A stretch of 14,149 bases of DNA from JAAYYY01 sp032260445 (GTDB lineage Bacteria; Chloroflexota; Anaerolineae; Promineifilales; Promineifilaceae), in contig JAVVFG010000069.1 in NCBI GenBank assembly GCA_032260445.1, positions 1 through 14,149 of the forward strand, in the 5' to 3' direction. Numbering within the stretch: position 1 is the first letter of the stretch; every line of letters begins with the position of its first letter. The notes beneath the pieces were generated by a model, which worked only from the letters and a program-made list of their open reading frames with translations, did no database searches and was not told the origin of the DNA. A program made the position numbers and the translations under genes. Shown one piece after another: positions 1 to 7,441 of this stretch.

Positions 1-981
1 GGCGAAGAACTGCTCGACGTCGCCGCCTTCGTAGAGGTCGGTCACCAGCACGAGCACAGTCTTCTGCGGGCGGCGCACCAGCCGCTGGCAGTAGCCGAGC
101 GCCTGGGCAATGTCCGTACCGCCGCCGAGTTGCGCGCCGAAAAGCAGCTCCACCGGGTCGCCAAGCTGTGCCGTCATGTCCACGACGGAGGTGTCGAAGA
201 GCACGAGCTGGGTGCTGATGGCGGGCAGGGAGGCGAGCACGGCGCCGAAGATACCGGCGTAGACGACGGAGGTAGCCATGGAGCCGCTCTGGTCGATGCA
301 CAGGATGACATCGTAAAGCGAGGTGCCGCGGCGTCCATAGCCGACGAGCGTTTCGGGGATAATCGTACGGTAGTCCGGCTGGTAGTGGCGCAGGTTGGCG
401 CGGATGGTACGCTGCCAATCAATCTCGCGGTAGCGCGGGCGGCGGTTGCGCGTGGCCCGGTTGAGTGCACCGGTCACCGCCTGCCGCATCGGGTTGTGCA
501 GCTTGCGCCGTAGCTCGTCGACGACCTGCTGCACGACGAGGCGCGCCGTATTGCGCGTGGTCTCGGGGATAACCTTCTTGAGCGTCAGCAGGGTGGCTAC
601 CAAGTGGACGTCGGGGGTGAACATCTCCAAGATTTCCGGCTCGGCGAGCAGTTTCTCGTAGCCGATGCGCTTGAGGGCATCCTGCTGCATGACGTGCACG
701 ACAGGCGTCGGGAAGTAGGTGCGGATGTCACCGAGCCAGCGGCTGGCGCCCGGCCTGGAGGCCTCCGTACCACCGCGGCGGTCCTTGCCACTTGTACCTT
801 TGACCCCGCTCAGCTCGCCCTGATCGTAAAGCTGGCTGAGCACGGCGTCCATGCCCGCATCGTCGCCGCCCAGGCTGATGCCGATGCCATCGGCCGGCCC
901 ACCGCCGAGCACGAGCCGCCAACGCCGCATGCGTTCGGAGTCGTGGGAGTTGCGAGGGCTGAGTTGCGCGTTACGAGTCAT
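1..981 (-). CDS. VWA (von Willebrand factor A) domain protein with intact MIDAS, C-terminus cut by window edge
   Basis: The reading frame runs from an ATG at 981 to the window edge without a stop, giving 327 residues; the C-terminus lies outside. The start overlaps the DUF5682 stop as ATGA, with no Shine-Dalgarno of its own, so translation is probably coupled. Residues 1-220 are a basic, mostly helical region. The VWA domain begins near 224 with a complete metal-ion-dependent adhesion site: D230-x-S232-x-S234 (DQSGS), T289 in a GGGTD turn, and D315 in VTDLYEGG. Such MIDAS sites bind Mg2+ and grip an acidic residue of a partner. VWA proteins paired with MoxR ATPases (CbbO-CbbQ, NorD-NorQ, ViaA-RavA) act as substrate adaptors. 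By analogy this one would couple the upstream AAA+ ATPase to its target; that role is inferred. Confidence 0.9.
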   Translation of the reverse strand, partial: MTRNAQLSPRNSHDSERMRRWRLVLGGGPADGIGISLGGDDAGMDAVLSQLYDQGELSGVKGTSGKDRRGGTEASRPGASRWLGDIRTYFPTPVVHVMQQDALKRIGYEKLLAEPEILEMFTPDVHLVATLLTLKKVIPETTRNTARLVVQQVVDELRRKLHNPMRQAVTGALNRATRNRRPRYREIDWQRTIRANLRHYQPDYRTIIPETLVGYGRRGTSLYDVILCIDQSGSMATSVVYAGIFGAVLASLPAISTQLVLFDTSVVDMTAQLGDPVELLFGAQLGGGTDIAQALGYCQRLVRRPQKTVLVLVTDLYEGGDVEQFFA

Positions 982-3260
982 TTTTCGGTGAAGGTGACGC
1001 CGAGCAGGGTGGCGAGGGTTGGCAAAATAAGGGCGGCGCGTTCAGGGTCGAGGTTGCTGGCGGTTGCTGCAGTAGAGGTGGCGGCGGTTGTGCCGGGAGC
1101 GCGCGCCAGGAGGCGCCCGATCTGTGCGCGCTCCGGCGGGCTGAAGGTGCGGAAGGTGCGGCGCAGCAGGGGCAGCAGGGCGCGGAACGCTGGCTCCGAG
1201 AGGCTAAGCAGCCAGCGATCGAGTGTCTGCAGGAGGCGTTCGTGGTGCAGGAGGACGGCACCGCTGCCGCGCAGAAAACCCTCCAGCCAGGCGGCAGCGT
1301 GGGCCGGCTCAACGGCGGCGGCAATGGCCAAGCGCAGCCGGCGAACCGCTTCCGCGGCGTCGAGCAGCCCAGCGTCGAGCAAGATGCGGCAGGCACGCCC
1401 GCGCAAGAGCGGATGGACGGCTTCTTGCCCCACTATCTTCTGCAGCAGCTCGTGCCAGCGCGCCGTGTGCTCGGCGTTGTCCAGGAGCTGCACCACGGCG
1501 TGGAAGCTGAGCAGCAGCGGGAACAGCTCGCCCGCCGCGCTGTCGTCCAGGTGTAATGTCGCCGGCGGCAGCCCGACGCAGATGCGCACGATGAGGCTAT
1601 CGACGATCTCGGCGGCGAGGGCAGCGTCGCTCTGGTGCACATTGCCGTAGAGCAGCACGTCGGCCAGCGGCGGCAGGCTCTGCATGAGCAGGGCCACATC
1701 GCCGCTCAGCGCCGAGAGCTCCTGTAGCCGGGCCAGTACCGGTGTCGCCGCGTCAGGCAAATCGGCCAGGAGGACAAGGTGGGTCAGGGCGCTGAGCGTG
1801 GGCAGGTCGCTGGCGTCAGCCGCGCGCTGGCGGCTGTAGGCGGTCGCCGCCTGCACGACGCTGTTTCCCCACACGCTCTTTTCGATAAGACGCACGTTCA
1901 GCTCGGGTTCCCAGCGCAGCTTCCAGACCTCGTTGAACGTGCCGCGCTGGCGCACACCTTGCTGCTGCTCGCCCCACGGGATCTCCAGCAGCTGCAGGCG
2001 GTAGAGGAGCTGGCTGCGCGCGAGGTGCAACGGCTTGCGCAGGTCGAGCTTGAGCACCTTCTCCCCCGCGCTGGGCTTCATACGTAGCCGCTTCTGTGTC
2101 TGCTCCAGGTCGCGTTGCAAGGGCACCTGCAGGGTCTCGCCGGGTACGACGCCCATCGTGTCTCCGACAATTAGCTCGCGCTGGATGAGGGCCAGCGGCG
2201 TGCTGTCGCCGTGGCAGAGCACGGCGACGGCGGCTTCGTTGAGCTCGGCAAGTGCCGGGGCAGGGCGCCCGCGCAGCGCCGCCAATGTCTCCGCCAGCCG
2301 CACCGCATCGATGATCTGGGCCGGCGAGGCGGTGAGGTCTTTGCCACGAAGCAGATGCGCCACGCGCGCCAGCCAGGTGGTGACCGGCTCCTCGCGCTGC
2401 GCCCACAGGTGCGCGTACCAGCCCGGCGAGGTGATGCCCGCGCCGTAGCCGGAGGCAACAGCCAGCCTGCTGTGTGTCCACGGCACCCAGGTCGCCACCA
2501 CGGGCATTTTGGGTAGCCTCTTCAGCAGCGCCTCGTCGTGGCTGGGGGGTGGCATCCTATCTGGCTCCAGGGCGGGGGTATGCCAGGCCCCGCAGACGAC
2601 GGCGATGCGCCGGTAGGCCTCGGCGACGCTCTGGCGCAGCAGCCGGCGCATGTAGGCTTCGCGTAGGAGTGTGTGCGGCAGCGCTTGCGCGGCCAGCTCT
2701 TCGCGCAGCGCACGCATCACCTCGAGAATCGCCTGGAAGACACCAGCACTGTCGCGGCGCTGCTCGACGAGCTGCTCCCACCAGCGCTCGCCGTCCTGAA
2801 AACCGGCGGCTTCGGCCACGAGCTGCAGCGGGTCAATCCGGACCTCAGGCGCCTCTTCGCCGGTAGGTCGAGTTTCCAACTCGACATCTTCCTGCGCGGG
2901 TGTGGCTGCCGCTGTCAGGTTGGAAACCTGACCTACCATGGCGAGCGCGTGGGCCTGTGGCAAATCCATTAGCCGCACCGCTACACCACGTTCCAATCCA
3001 AAGCGAAGCGCCTGCCATTCGGGGGAGAAAGCGGCGAAGGGGAAAAAGGCGGCGCGGTGGAGATCGTCGCGGGCGTAGACGAGGAGGGCCACCGGCGGCG
3101 CCATCTCTGCATGCAGCGCCAGCGGCAGCACATCCTGCGCGTCCGGCGGCCCTTCCACGAGGATGCAGTCGGGCTGCAGCGCGCTCAGTGCTTCTAGCAG
3201 GCTGCGCGCTGAGCCGGGGCCGTGGTGGCGAATGCCGAAGAGGTGAATGCTGTCTTGCAT
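978..3260 (-). CDS. DUF5682 family protein with TraB/Tiki-like (GxxH) N-terminal domain
   Basis: 760 residues, with an ATG overlapping the MoxR stop by one base (TAATG) and the stop overlapping the VWA start (ATGA). The N-terminal domain carries G9-I-R-H12-H13-G-P-G16, then V35-E36-G37-P38, then a MDLP segment around D99, and finally G224-A-W-H227-T-P. This spaced G..H / E / G..H layout resembles the TraB/PrgY/Tiki/ChaN/EreA superfamily of putative metal-dependent hydrolases, so a hydrolytic or peptidase role is plausible but unproven. Residues 230-760 are helical and leucine/alanine-rich, with no motif I recognise. Residues about 109-133 are encoded by a pair of palindromic mini-repeats (separate entry) and look like an inserted, low-conservation linker between the two halves of the motif set. 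No signal peptide is seen, so it should be cytoplasmic. The family assignment rests on overall sequence recognition plus the gene neighbourhood. Confidence 0.85.
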   Translation of the reverse strand: MQDSIHLFGIRHHGPGSARSLLEALSALQPDCILVEGPPDAQDVLPLALHAEMAPPVALLVYARDDLHRAAFFPFAAFSPEWQALRFGLERGVAVRLMDLPQAHALAMVGQVSNLTAAATPAQEDVELETRPTGEEAPEVRIDPLQLVAEAAGFQDGERWWEQLVEQRRDSAGVFQAILEVMRALREELAAQALPHTLLREAYMRRLLRQSVAEAYRRIAVVCGAWHTPALEPDRMPPPSHDEALLKRLPKMPVVATWVPWTHSRLAVASGYGAGITSPGWYAHLWAQREEPVTTWLARVAHLLRGKDLTASPAQIIDAVRLAETLAALRGRPAPALAELNEAAVAVLCHGDSTPLALIQRELIVGDTMGVVPGETLQVPLQRDLEQTQKRLRMKPSAGEKVLKLDLRKPLHLARSQLLYRLQLLEIPWGEQQQGVRQRGTFNEVWKLRWEPELNVRLIEKSVWGNSVVQAATAYSRQRAADASDLPTLSALTHLVLLADLPDAATPVLARLQELSALSGDVALLMQSLPPLADVLLYGNVHQSDAALAAEIVDSLIVRICVGLPPATLHLDDSAAGELFPLLLSFHAVVQLLDNAEHTARWHELLQKIVGQEAVHPLLRGRACRILLDAGLLDAAEAVRRLRLAIAAAVEPAHAAAWLEGFLRGSGAVLLHHERLLQTLDRWLLSLSEPAFRALLPLLRRTFRTFSPPERAQIGRLLARAPGTTAATSTAATASNLDPERAALILPTLATLLGVTFTEK
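2862..2937. repeat. Inverted pair of palindromic mini-repeats inside the DUF5682 gene
   Basis: Copy one on the plus strand is GGTAG followed by GTCGAGTT-TCC-AACTCGAC (2862-2885). Copy two is its inverted counterpart, ending in CTACC at 2937, with arms GTCAGGTT/AACCTGAC around a GGA centre (2914-2932). The copies differ at two bases in each arm, and the changes compensate, so both remain perfect stems. In frame on the minus strand they encode VGQVSNLT and VELETRPT. The reading frame stays open throughout. Confidence 0.85.
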
Positions 3261-4348
3261 TAACCCGTCACATCGCGGCAGGCACGGTAGAGATCCTGCC
3301 AGCCCTGCCGCTCGCGCACGACCGTCTCCAGGTACTCCAGCCAGACGGTGCGGTCCTGTGTCTCGTCTTTAACGACCGCGCCGACGATGCCCGCGGCGAC
3401 ATCCTCGGCGTTGAGCCGGCCGTCGCCAAAATGGGCTGCCAGGGAAAGCCCGCTGTTGACCACACTGATGGCCTCGGCCGTGCTCAGCGTGGCCGTCGGC
3501 GACTTGAGCCGCGTATCGCCGCTCTCGGTCATGCCGTTGCGCAGCTCGCGGAAGATGGTGACGATGCGGCGGATCTCCTCCACGGCAGGCGGCTCCGCGG
3601 GCAGCTCCAAGGCGCGGCCGAGCTGGGCGACGCGCTGCTGGACGATGCGTACTTCTTCGTCGAAGTGGCGCGGCAGGGGCAGGTAGACGGAATTGAAGCG
3701 CCGCTTGAGGGCGCTGGAGAGTTCGTTGACGCCGCGGTCGCGGTCGTTGGCTGTGCCGATGACGTTGAAGCCCTTGTTTGCCTGCGCCTCGCTGTTCAGT
3801 TCGGGGATGGGCAGCACCTTCTCGGAGAGGATGGTGATCAGCGTGTCCTGCACGTCGGAGGGGATGCGCGTCAGCTCCTCAACGCGGGCGATCTTGCCGT
3901 GCTGCATGGCGACCATCAGCGGGCTGGGCACAAGGGCCGCGGGCGTGGGACCCTCGGCGAGCAGCCGGGCGTAGTTCCAGCCGTAACGGATGGCCTCCTC
4001 GGGCGTGCCCGCGGTGCCCTGCACGAGCAGCTTGGAGTCGCCGGAGATGGCCGCGGCGAGATGCTCGGAGACCCACGTCTTGGCCGTACCGGGCACGCCG
4101 ACAAGGAGCAGGGCGCGGTCGGTAGCCAGGGTGGCGATGGCGATCTCGATCAGCCGCCGCTCGCCGATATACTTTGCCGTGACGGTGAAGCCGTTGGGCA
4201 GCGTGCCGCCGAGCAGGTAGGTGGCCACGGCCCACGGCGAGAGCTGCCAGTTGGGCGGGCGCGGATGCTTATCGGCCGCCTTGAGGGCGGCCAACTCCTC
4301 GGCAAATTCGTCTTCGGCGTGTTGGCGCAGAATGGTGGGGTTGGTCAT
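3260..4348 (-). CDS. MoxR-type AAA+ ATPase
   Basis: 362 residues. Walker A is G84-V-P-G-T-A-K90-T91. The Walker B position reads KIARVEELTR with E157-E158, so the usual Asp is Glu. Sensor 1 is N201 in VIGTANDRDRG, and R216-R217-F218 supplies the expected arginine finger at the subunit interface. The region I153-K177 (VEELTRIP then DVQDTLITILSEK) is typical of MoxR proteins, which assemble as hexamers and remodel or activate target proteins together with a VWA partner. The start is preceded by AGGGA about 8 nt upstream, so unlike its downstream neighbours it has its own ribosome site. This follows the 103-nt gap behind the DUF5691 gene. It should be the motor of the five-gene set; the substrate is unknown. 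Confidence 0.92.
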   Translation of the reverse strand: MTNPTILRQHAEDEFAEELAALKAADKHPRPPNWQLSPWAVATYLLGGTLPNGFTVTAKYIGERRLIEIAIATLATDRALLLVGVPGTAKTWVSEHLAAAISGDSKLLVQGTAGTPEEAIRYGWNYARLLAEGPTPAALVPSPLMVAMQHGKIARVEELTRIPSDVQDTLITILSEKVLPIPELNSEAQANKGFNVIGTANDRDRGVNELSSALKRRFNSVYLPLPRHFDEEVRIVQQRVAQLGRALELPAEPPAVEEIRRIVTIFRELRNGMTESGDTRLKSPTATLSTAEAISVVNSGLSLAAHFGDGRLNAEDVAAGIVGAVVKDETQDRTVWLEYLETVVRERQGWQDLYRACRDVTG

Positions 4349-4384
4349 CGTCTATCCCTCAACTTGTTTGTCTCGTCGTGGACC

Positions 4385-4422
4385 GCGAGCTTCCAGCTCG
4401 CCCTGGGCGGGCAAGATGCCCG
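4385..4422. repeat. Two adjacent palindromic mini-repeats in the DUF5691-MoxR gap
   Basis: Two perfect short palindromes lie in the 103-nt gap. One is GCGAGCT-TCC-AGCTCGC (4385-4401), and the other is CGGGCA-AGA-TGCCCG (4408-4422). Both have 3-nt centres, like the elements inside the SWIM and DUF5682 genes. No T-run follows on either strand, so they are not ordinary terminators. They may form RNA hairpins that partly separate the upstream pair of genes from the downstream three. They look like dispersed repeats rather than operators. Confidence 0.7.
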
Positions 4423-4451
4423 TGTTCCGCTCCTATTGGTGGCTATGCTGG

Positions 4452-5978
4452 TCACCGGTCAAATGCTCCTAGCATGCGGCGACGATAGTCCAGCGCCAGC
4501 CGCATCTCGCCGGCCGCCTTCTTCCAACCTTTCTGCAGCTCCGGCCGGTTCTGCGCCTGGAGCCTGGCGAGAAGCCCGCGACTAGTTTCGGGCGGGGCGT
4601 GCAGGGCAAGGTGTTGCAGCAGCGATTTCATCTCTGGCGAAGGGTTGATGTTCGCCGGATGCAGCGTGCTGCTGACCGCGGCAATGACGGCTGCCGCCAG
4701 CTCGTGGCTCCAGGGCTGCGAGTCAGCCAGGAGCGCGGCAAAGGCCGGATGCTTGGGCGTGAACACCTCGCGGCGCTGCAGCCAGGGTAGCAGGGCGCCA
4801 TCTAGCCGCGCCGCCGGGAGCTGTGGCAGGAGCCGCCGCAGCAGATCGTCGTCAAGTTCCGGCAGGGCCTCGCAGAGGAGCAGTAGGGCAAAGTCGTCGT
4901 CGCCGGCGCGGTAGCTGGCCCAGCCCAACCCGTTCAGGAAATGGTGTTCGTCCGGCGCGGGGCGAGCCAGCGCCAGCAGCTCGTCCGGCTTCACCTGCCA
5001 CAACCTCAGCCAGTAAACCGGCGGCACGTAGGGCAGCACTTGCTGCAGCATCCACCCAGCCTTGGTTAGGGTGGTATCTTGTGAAAGCTCTACAGGTAGC
5101 CCGTCCCGGTCCCACGTCGCATCTGCTCTGGCAACTTCGTCGTTCAATGAGAGGCGCGTGCCGCGCCAACCGCGCCGCAGACTCAGCAGCGCCGTCGCGC
5201 GTTCCGCCATACGTCGATTGAAGGCGGAGCCGGGGATCAGGGCCAGCAGCTCGCCCGCGGCCAGGCGGACGCCGCGCGCCCGGTCGTCGAGGGCTGCCTC
5301 CAGGAAAGGCTCGTCCTCGGGGCCCAAGCCCTGGGCCAGCTCCTGCAGGAACTTTTCGCGCTGCCGGGCGCCCTCGCTGCGCCACGTCGAGGCGAGCAAT
5401 TCGCGCCCTCGTGCCGGGTCGCGCCAGCGGAGGTGGGCGAGCAGGGCGGCGCGCACCGGGGACTCTGCCTGCTGCCAGACCGACTCCACGTCGTCCAGCC
5501 GGAAGTAGGCCCACGACCCCATCCCGGCCTGTTCTGCCAGCCAGATGGCGCGCGGGCCGAGCAAGGGAAAGAGCAACGGGCGCAGCTCTGCCCGCTTGAG
5601 GCCCAGGTCGAGCAGGTAAGGCAGCAGCTCCTCGGGCGGGCGCTGCCCGCGGGCGTGCGCTGCCGCCAGCCACTCCGGCAGCACCTCCTTGTGCTCGCCG
5701 CCGAGCATCTGCAGCAGGTAGCGCGCTGCGGCTTCGGGGGCGCGGGGCCGGTCGTCGGGTGCACTGGTCGCTGGCAGCGGCTCCACGCCCTTTGCTGGTT
5801 GCCGGCCGGCCATCTCCTGTAGCGACAGTGCCCCGGCGAGCAGCAGGATCTGCGCTTCGGGCGGGCCCTCTACCTGGCCCAGTAGCTCGCCCAGCGCGGC
5901 GGGCGGGGGCGGCAGCTCGGCCGGGCTGTGAGCCGTGCCTAACGTCGCCAGGGCGATCAGTACATCGGGCAGGGGCAT
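4452..5978 (-). CDS. DUF5691 family protein (helical-repeat scaffold, function unknown)
   Basis: 508 residues from ATG at 5978. This start is chosen because GGAGG stands 7 nt upstream, because it overlaps the SWIM stop as TGATG, and because the protein then opens with MPLPDVLIALATLGTAHS, a typical family N-terminus. An in-frame start at 6110 would overlap the SWIM gene by 133 nt. The protein is almost entirely helical. Residues about 222-260 (DEPFLEAALDDRARGVRLAA followed by LIPGSAFNRRMAERA) resemble a HEAT-like repeat, and residues 140-160 hold LGPRAIWLAEQAG, which I recall as a conserved family segment. No catalytic motif or membrane segment is visible. Its constant place beside SWIM, MoxR and VWA genes suggests a scaffold or adaptor in the same machine; this is inference. 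Confidence 0.83.
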   Translation of the reverse strand: MPLPDVLIALATLGTAHSPAELPPPPAALGELLGQVEGPPEAQILLLAGALSLQEMAGRQPAKGVEPLPATSAPDDRPRAPEAAARYLLQMLGGEHKEVLPEWLAAAHARGQRPPEELLPYLLDLGLKRAELRPLLFPLLGPRAIWLAEQAGMGSWAYFRLDDVESVWQQAESPVRAALLAHLRWRDPARGRELLASTWRSEGARQREKFLQELAQGLGPEDEPFLEAALDDRARGVRLAAGELLALIPGSAFNRRMAERATALLSLRRGWRGTRLSLNDEVARADATWDRDGLPVELSQDTTLTKAGWMLQQVLPYVPPVYWLRLWQVKPDELLALARPAPDEHHFLNGLGWASYRAGDDDFALLLLCEALPELDDDLLRRLLPQLPAARLDGALLPWLQRREVFTPKHPAFAALLADSQPWSHELAAAVIAAVSSTLHPANINPSPEMKSLLQHLALHAPPETSRGLLARLQAQNRPELQKGWKKAAGEMRLALDYRRRMLGAFDR

Positions 5979-7372
5979 CAGTGCGCCTCCAGTTTGGTCA
6001 GGTCGACCCATCGCCCGTCCGCCAGGGCGGTGAGGGGTAGGAGCGCGGCGCCATTCCACTCGCCGAAGAGGGTGAGCGGCTGCCCGCCGCTCAGAGCCAG
6101 AAGTGGCCAACCCTGGTAATAATACGGTGCCAGCAGTGGCAGGGCCTCGCCTGCCTCGTCCTGTACCAGCCAGCCGTCACCCACCCGTTGGGGCCAGACG
6201 GGGCCGAGCAGGAAGGGGACCTGGATCAGCCAGGGGTTGGCGGCGAGGGCGCGAGCGTACGCCTGCAGGGCATTGCGCACGCTTGTGGCCTGGGCGGGTT
6301 TGAAACCCGCCCCTACCGTGCGATTTGGTTCTGTACGGGCGGGTTTGAAGCCGGCCCCGACGGCGAATGCGCGTAGCGGCGCGCTACTGGGATAAAATAC
6401 GAGCCCCGCCTCGACGGTTTCGCCGGGCTGGAGGGTCGTGTCGAAGGCGGCGTTGCCGAAGGCGAATTCGAGGATGAGGGCAAAACGGCCCGTCTCCAGT
6501 CCCAGGAGCCAGAGGCGCTGCTGGCGCAGTCGCTCCTCCGCGAGCTCTTCGCGCCGGCCCAGAACCAGCCAGCGGTCGGTTACCGCCGGCGCGCCTGCCA
6601 GCTCTTCCTGGCGTGTGGGCCAGCCCAGCGCCGTGCGCAGGTCGGCCTGCAGGGGCGCGGGCAGGCTGTCGTACTGGCGGAAGGCGTGCACGATGAGGTA
6701 CAGCTGCCCCAGTGATGCGAGCATCCTGTTCGCCCAGGCGTGATGGTTGGCCCGGTGGTGCGCGCCAATGGGCAGGGTGCGCAGGCGTGTTGCCAACCCT
6801 GGCGCCTGCGCATCGACCAGCCGCGCCGCCCGCGCCGTCCAAAACGGGATGGCCTTCAGGCGCGCGTCGCCCAAACCGTGCCGCACCACGTCCAGGAGCC
6901 ACGGCTCCAGCTCGCCCAAGCCGGCGGCAATCTTCTCCATGCGCGCGGCGACGCTCTTCTCCTGCTGTTTCGTGCTCGGCGTTCGCTTTGCCTTGGGCTC
7001 CTGCGTGGCTGTTTGTACCTGTTTCTCCAACCACGCGGCGACAAAGGAGACAGGCTCTTCCTTCACAGAGAGGGTCTCCGGCTGTTCGGCGGCGATGAGC
7101 AGCAGGGCAAGGACGTGTTTGCAGGGCTGTTTGCGGCTAGGGCAGGTACAGCGGTAGGTGAAGCGATCCGCGTCCACCGTGCGCAGGTCAAGCATCACCT
7201 GATATGGTTTGCGGCCGCTGCCCTGGAAAGTGCCCCAGGCCGTTGTCCGGTCGCTGCCTAGCGAGGCCCACTTCTCAGGGAGGGCGAGCCTGCGCGCCGC
7301 CTTCACCGCGGCGCCGTCAGGGGCAAAGCTGGCTATTCTGCTGGTGTCCCAGCCGGGCATCAAGTCACTCAT
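5978..7372 (-). CDS. SWIM zinc-finger protein
   Basis: 464 residues. The SWIM motif CxCx6CxH is complete: C75-T-C77, C84-K-H86, followed by the usual VLALLL helix. SWIM fingers bind zinc and are found in proteins that contact DNA or other proteins. Residues 105-140 form a charged Lys/Glu/Gln-rich linker, and the rest is mostly helical with a Trp-rich C-terminus. The start at 7372 has GGGG about 7 nt upstream; a second ATG at 7360 would remove only four residues. Residues 338-361 hold two copies of VGAGFKPA, 15 residues apart, which are translated palindromic repeats rather than native protein (separate entry). It is the first gene of the five-gene set and probably its recognition subunit, although that is inferred. 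Confidence 0.9.
   Translation of the reverse strand: MSDLMPGWDTSRIASFAPDGAAVKAARRLALPEKWASLGSDRTTAWGTFQGSGRKPYQVMLDLRTVDADRFTYRCTCPSRKQPCKHVLALLLIAAEQPETLSVKEEPVSFVAAWLEKQVQTATQEPKAKRTPSTKQQEKSVAARMEKIAAGLGELEPWLLDVVRHGLGDARLKAIPFWTARAARLVDAQAPGLATRLRTLPIGAHHRANHHAWANRMLASLGQLYLIVHAFRQYDSLPAPLQADLRTALGWPTRQEELAGAPAVTDRWLVLGRREELAEERLRQQRLWLLGLETGRFALILEFAFGNAAFDTTLQPGETVEAGLVFYPSSAPLRAFAVGAGFKPARTEPNRTVGAGFKPAQATSVRNALQAYARALAANPWLIQVPFLLGPVWPQRVGDGWLVQDEAGEALPLLAPYYYQGWPLLALSGGQPLTLFGEWNGAALLPLTALADGRWVDLTKLEAH
6292..6358. repeat. Two in-frame palindromic repeats inside the SWIM gene
   Basis: Copy one is a perfect palindrome, GGGCGGGTT-TGA-AACCCGCCC (6292-6312). Copy two begins at 6337, exactly 45 nt later, and is GGGCGGGTTTGAAGCCGGCCC, with one arm partly decayed. 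In the gene's frame each encodes VGAGFKPA(R/Q), so the pair forms a 15-residue direct repeat. Length and frame are preserved. They sit between two segments that otherwise read as ordinary protein, as expected for a mobile mini-repeat tolerated in a surface loop. Confidence 0.85.
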
Positions 7373-7441
7373 CGCAGTCCCCGCTACAGGCGAGATGGCA
7401 CGTGGCGATGGCAGGAGGGTAGCACAGGTGTTCTGAAAAGA

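Noticed and set aside
604..1650. A 348-codon plus-strand open frame
   Set aside because: It is antisense to the VWA and DUF5682 genes, low-complexity Arg/Ser-rich, with no motif or ribosome site.
4349..4451. Terminator between DUF5691 and MoxR genes
   Set aside because: The palindromes there are short (6-7 bp) and have no T-run on the minus strand.
2900..4585. A 561-codon open frame on the plus strand opposite the MoxR gene
   Set aside because: It lies antisense to MoxR and parts of DUF5682 and DUF5691, whose frames show clear motifs. The translation has no recognisable domain and is a high-GC shadow.
5979..6110. Upstream in-frame start for the DUF5691 gene at 6110
   Set aside because: It would overlap the SWIM gene by 133 nt and lacks a ribosome site. 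The ATG at 5978 has GGAGG and a TGATG junction.
6292..6358. CRISPR-like repeat spacing
   Set aside because: Only two short palindromes inside a coding frame, with no array, no further repeats and no cas genes.
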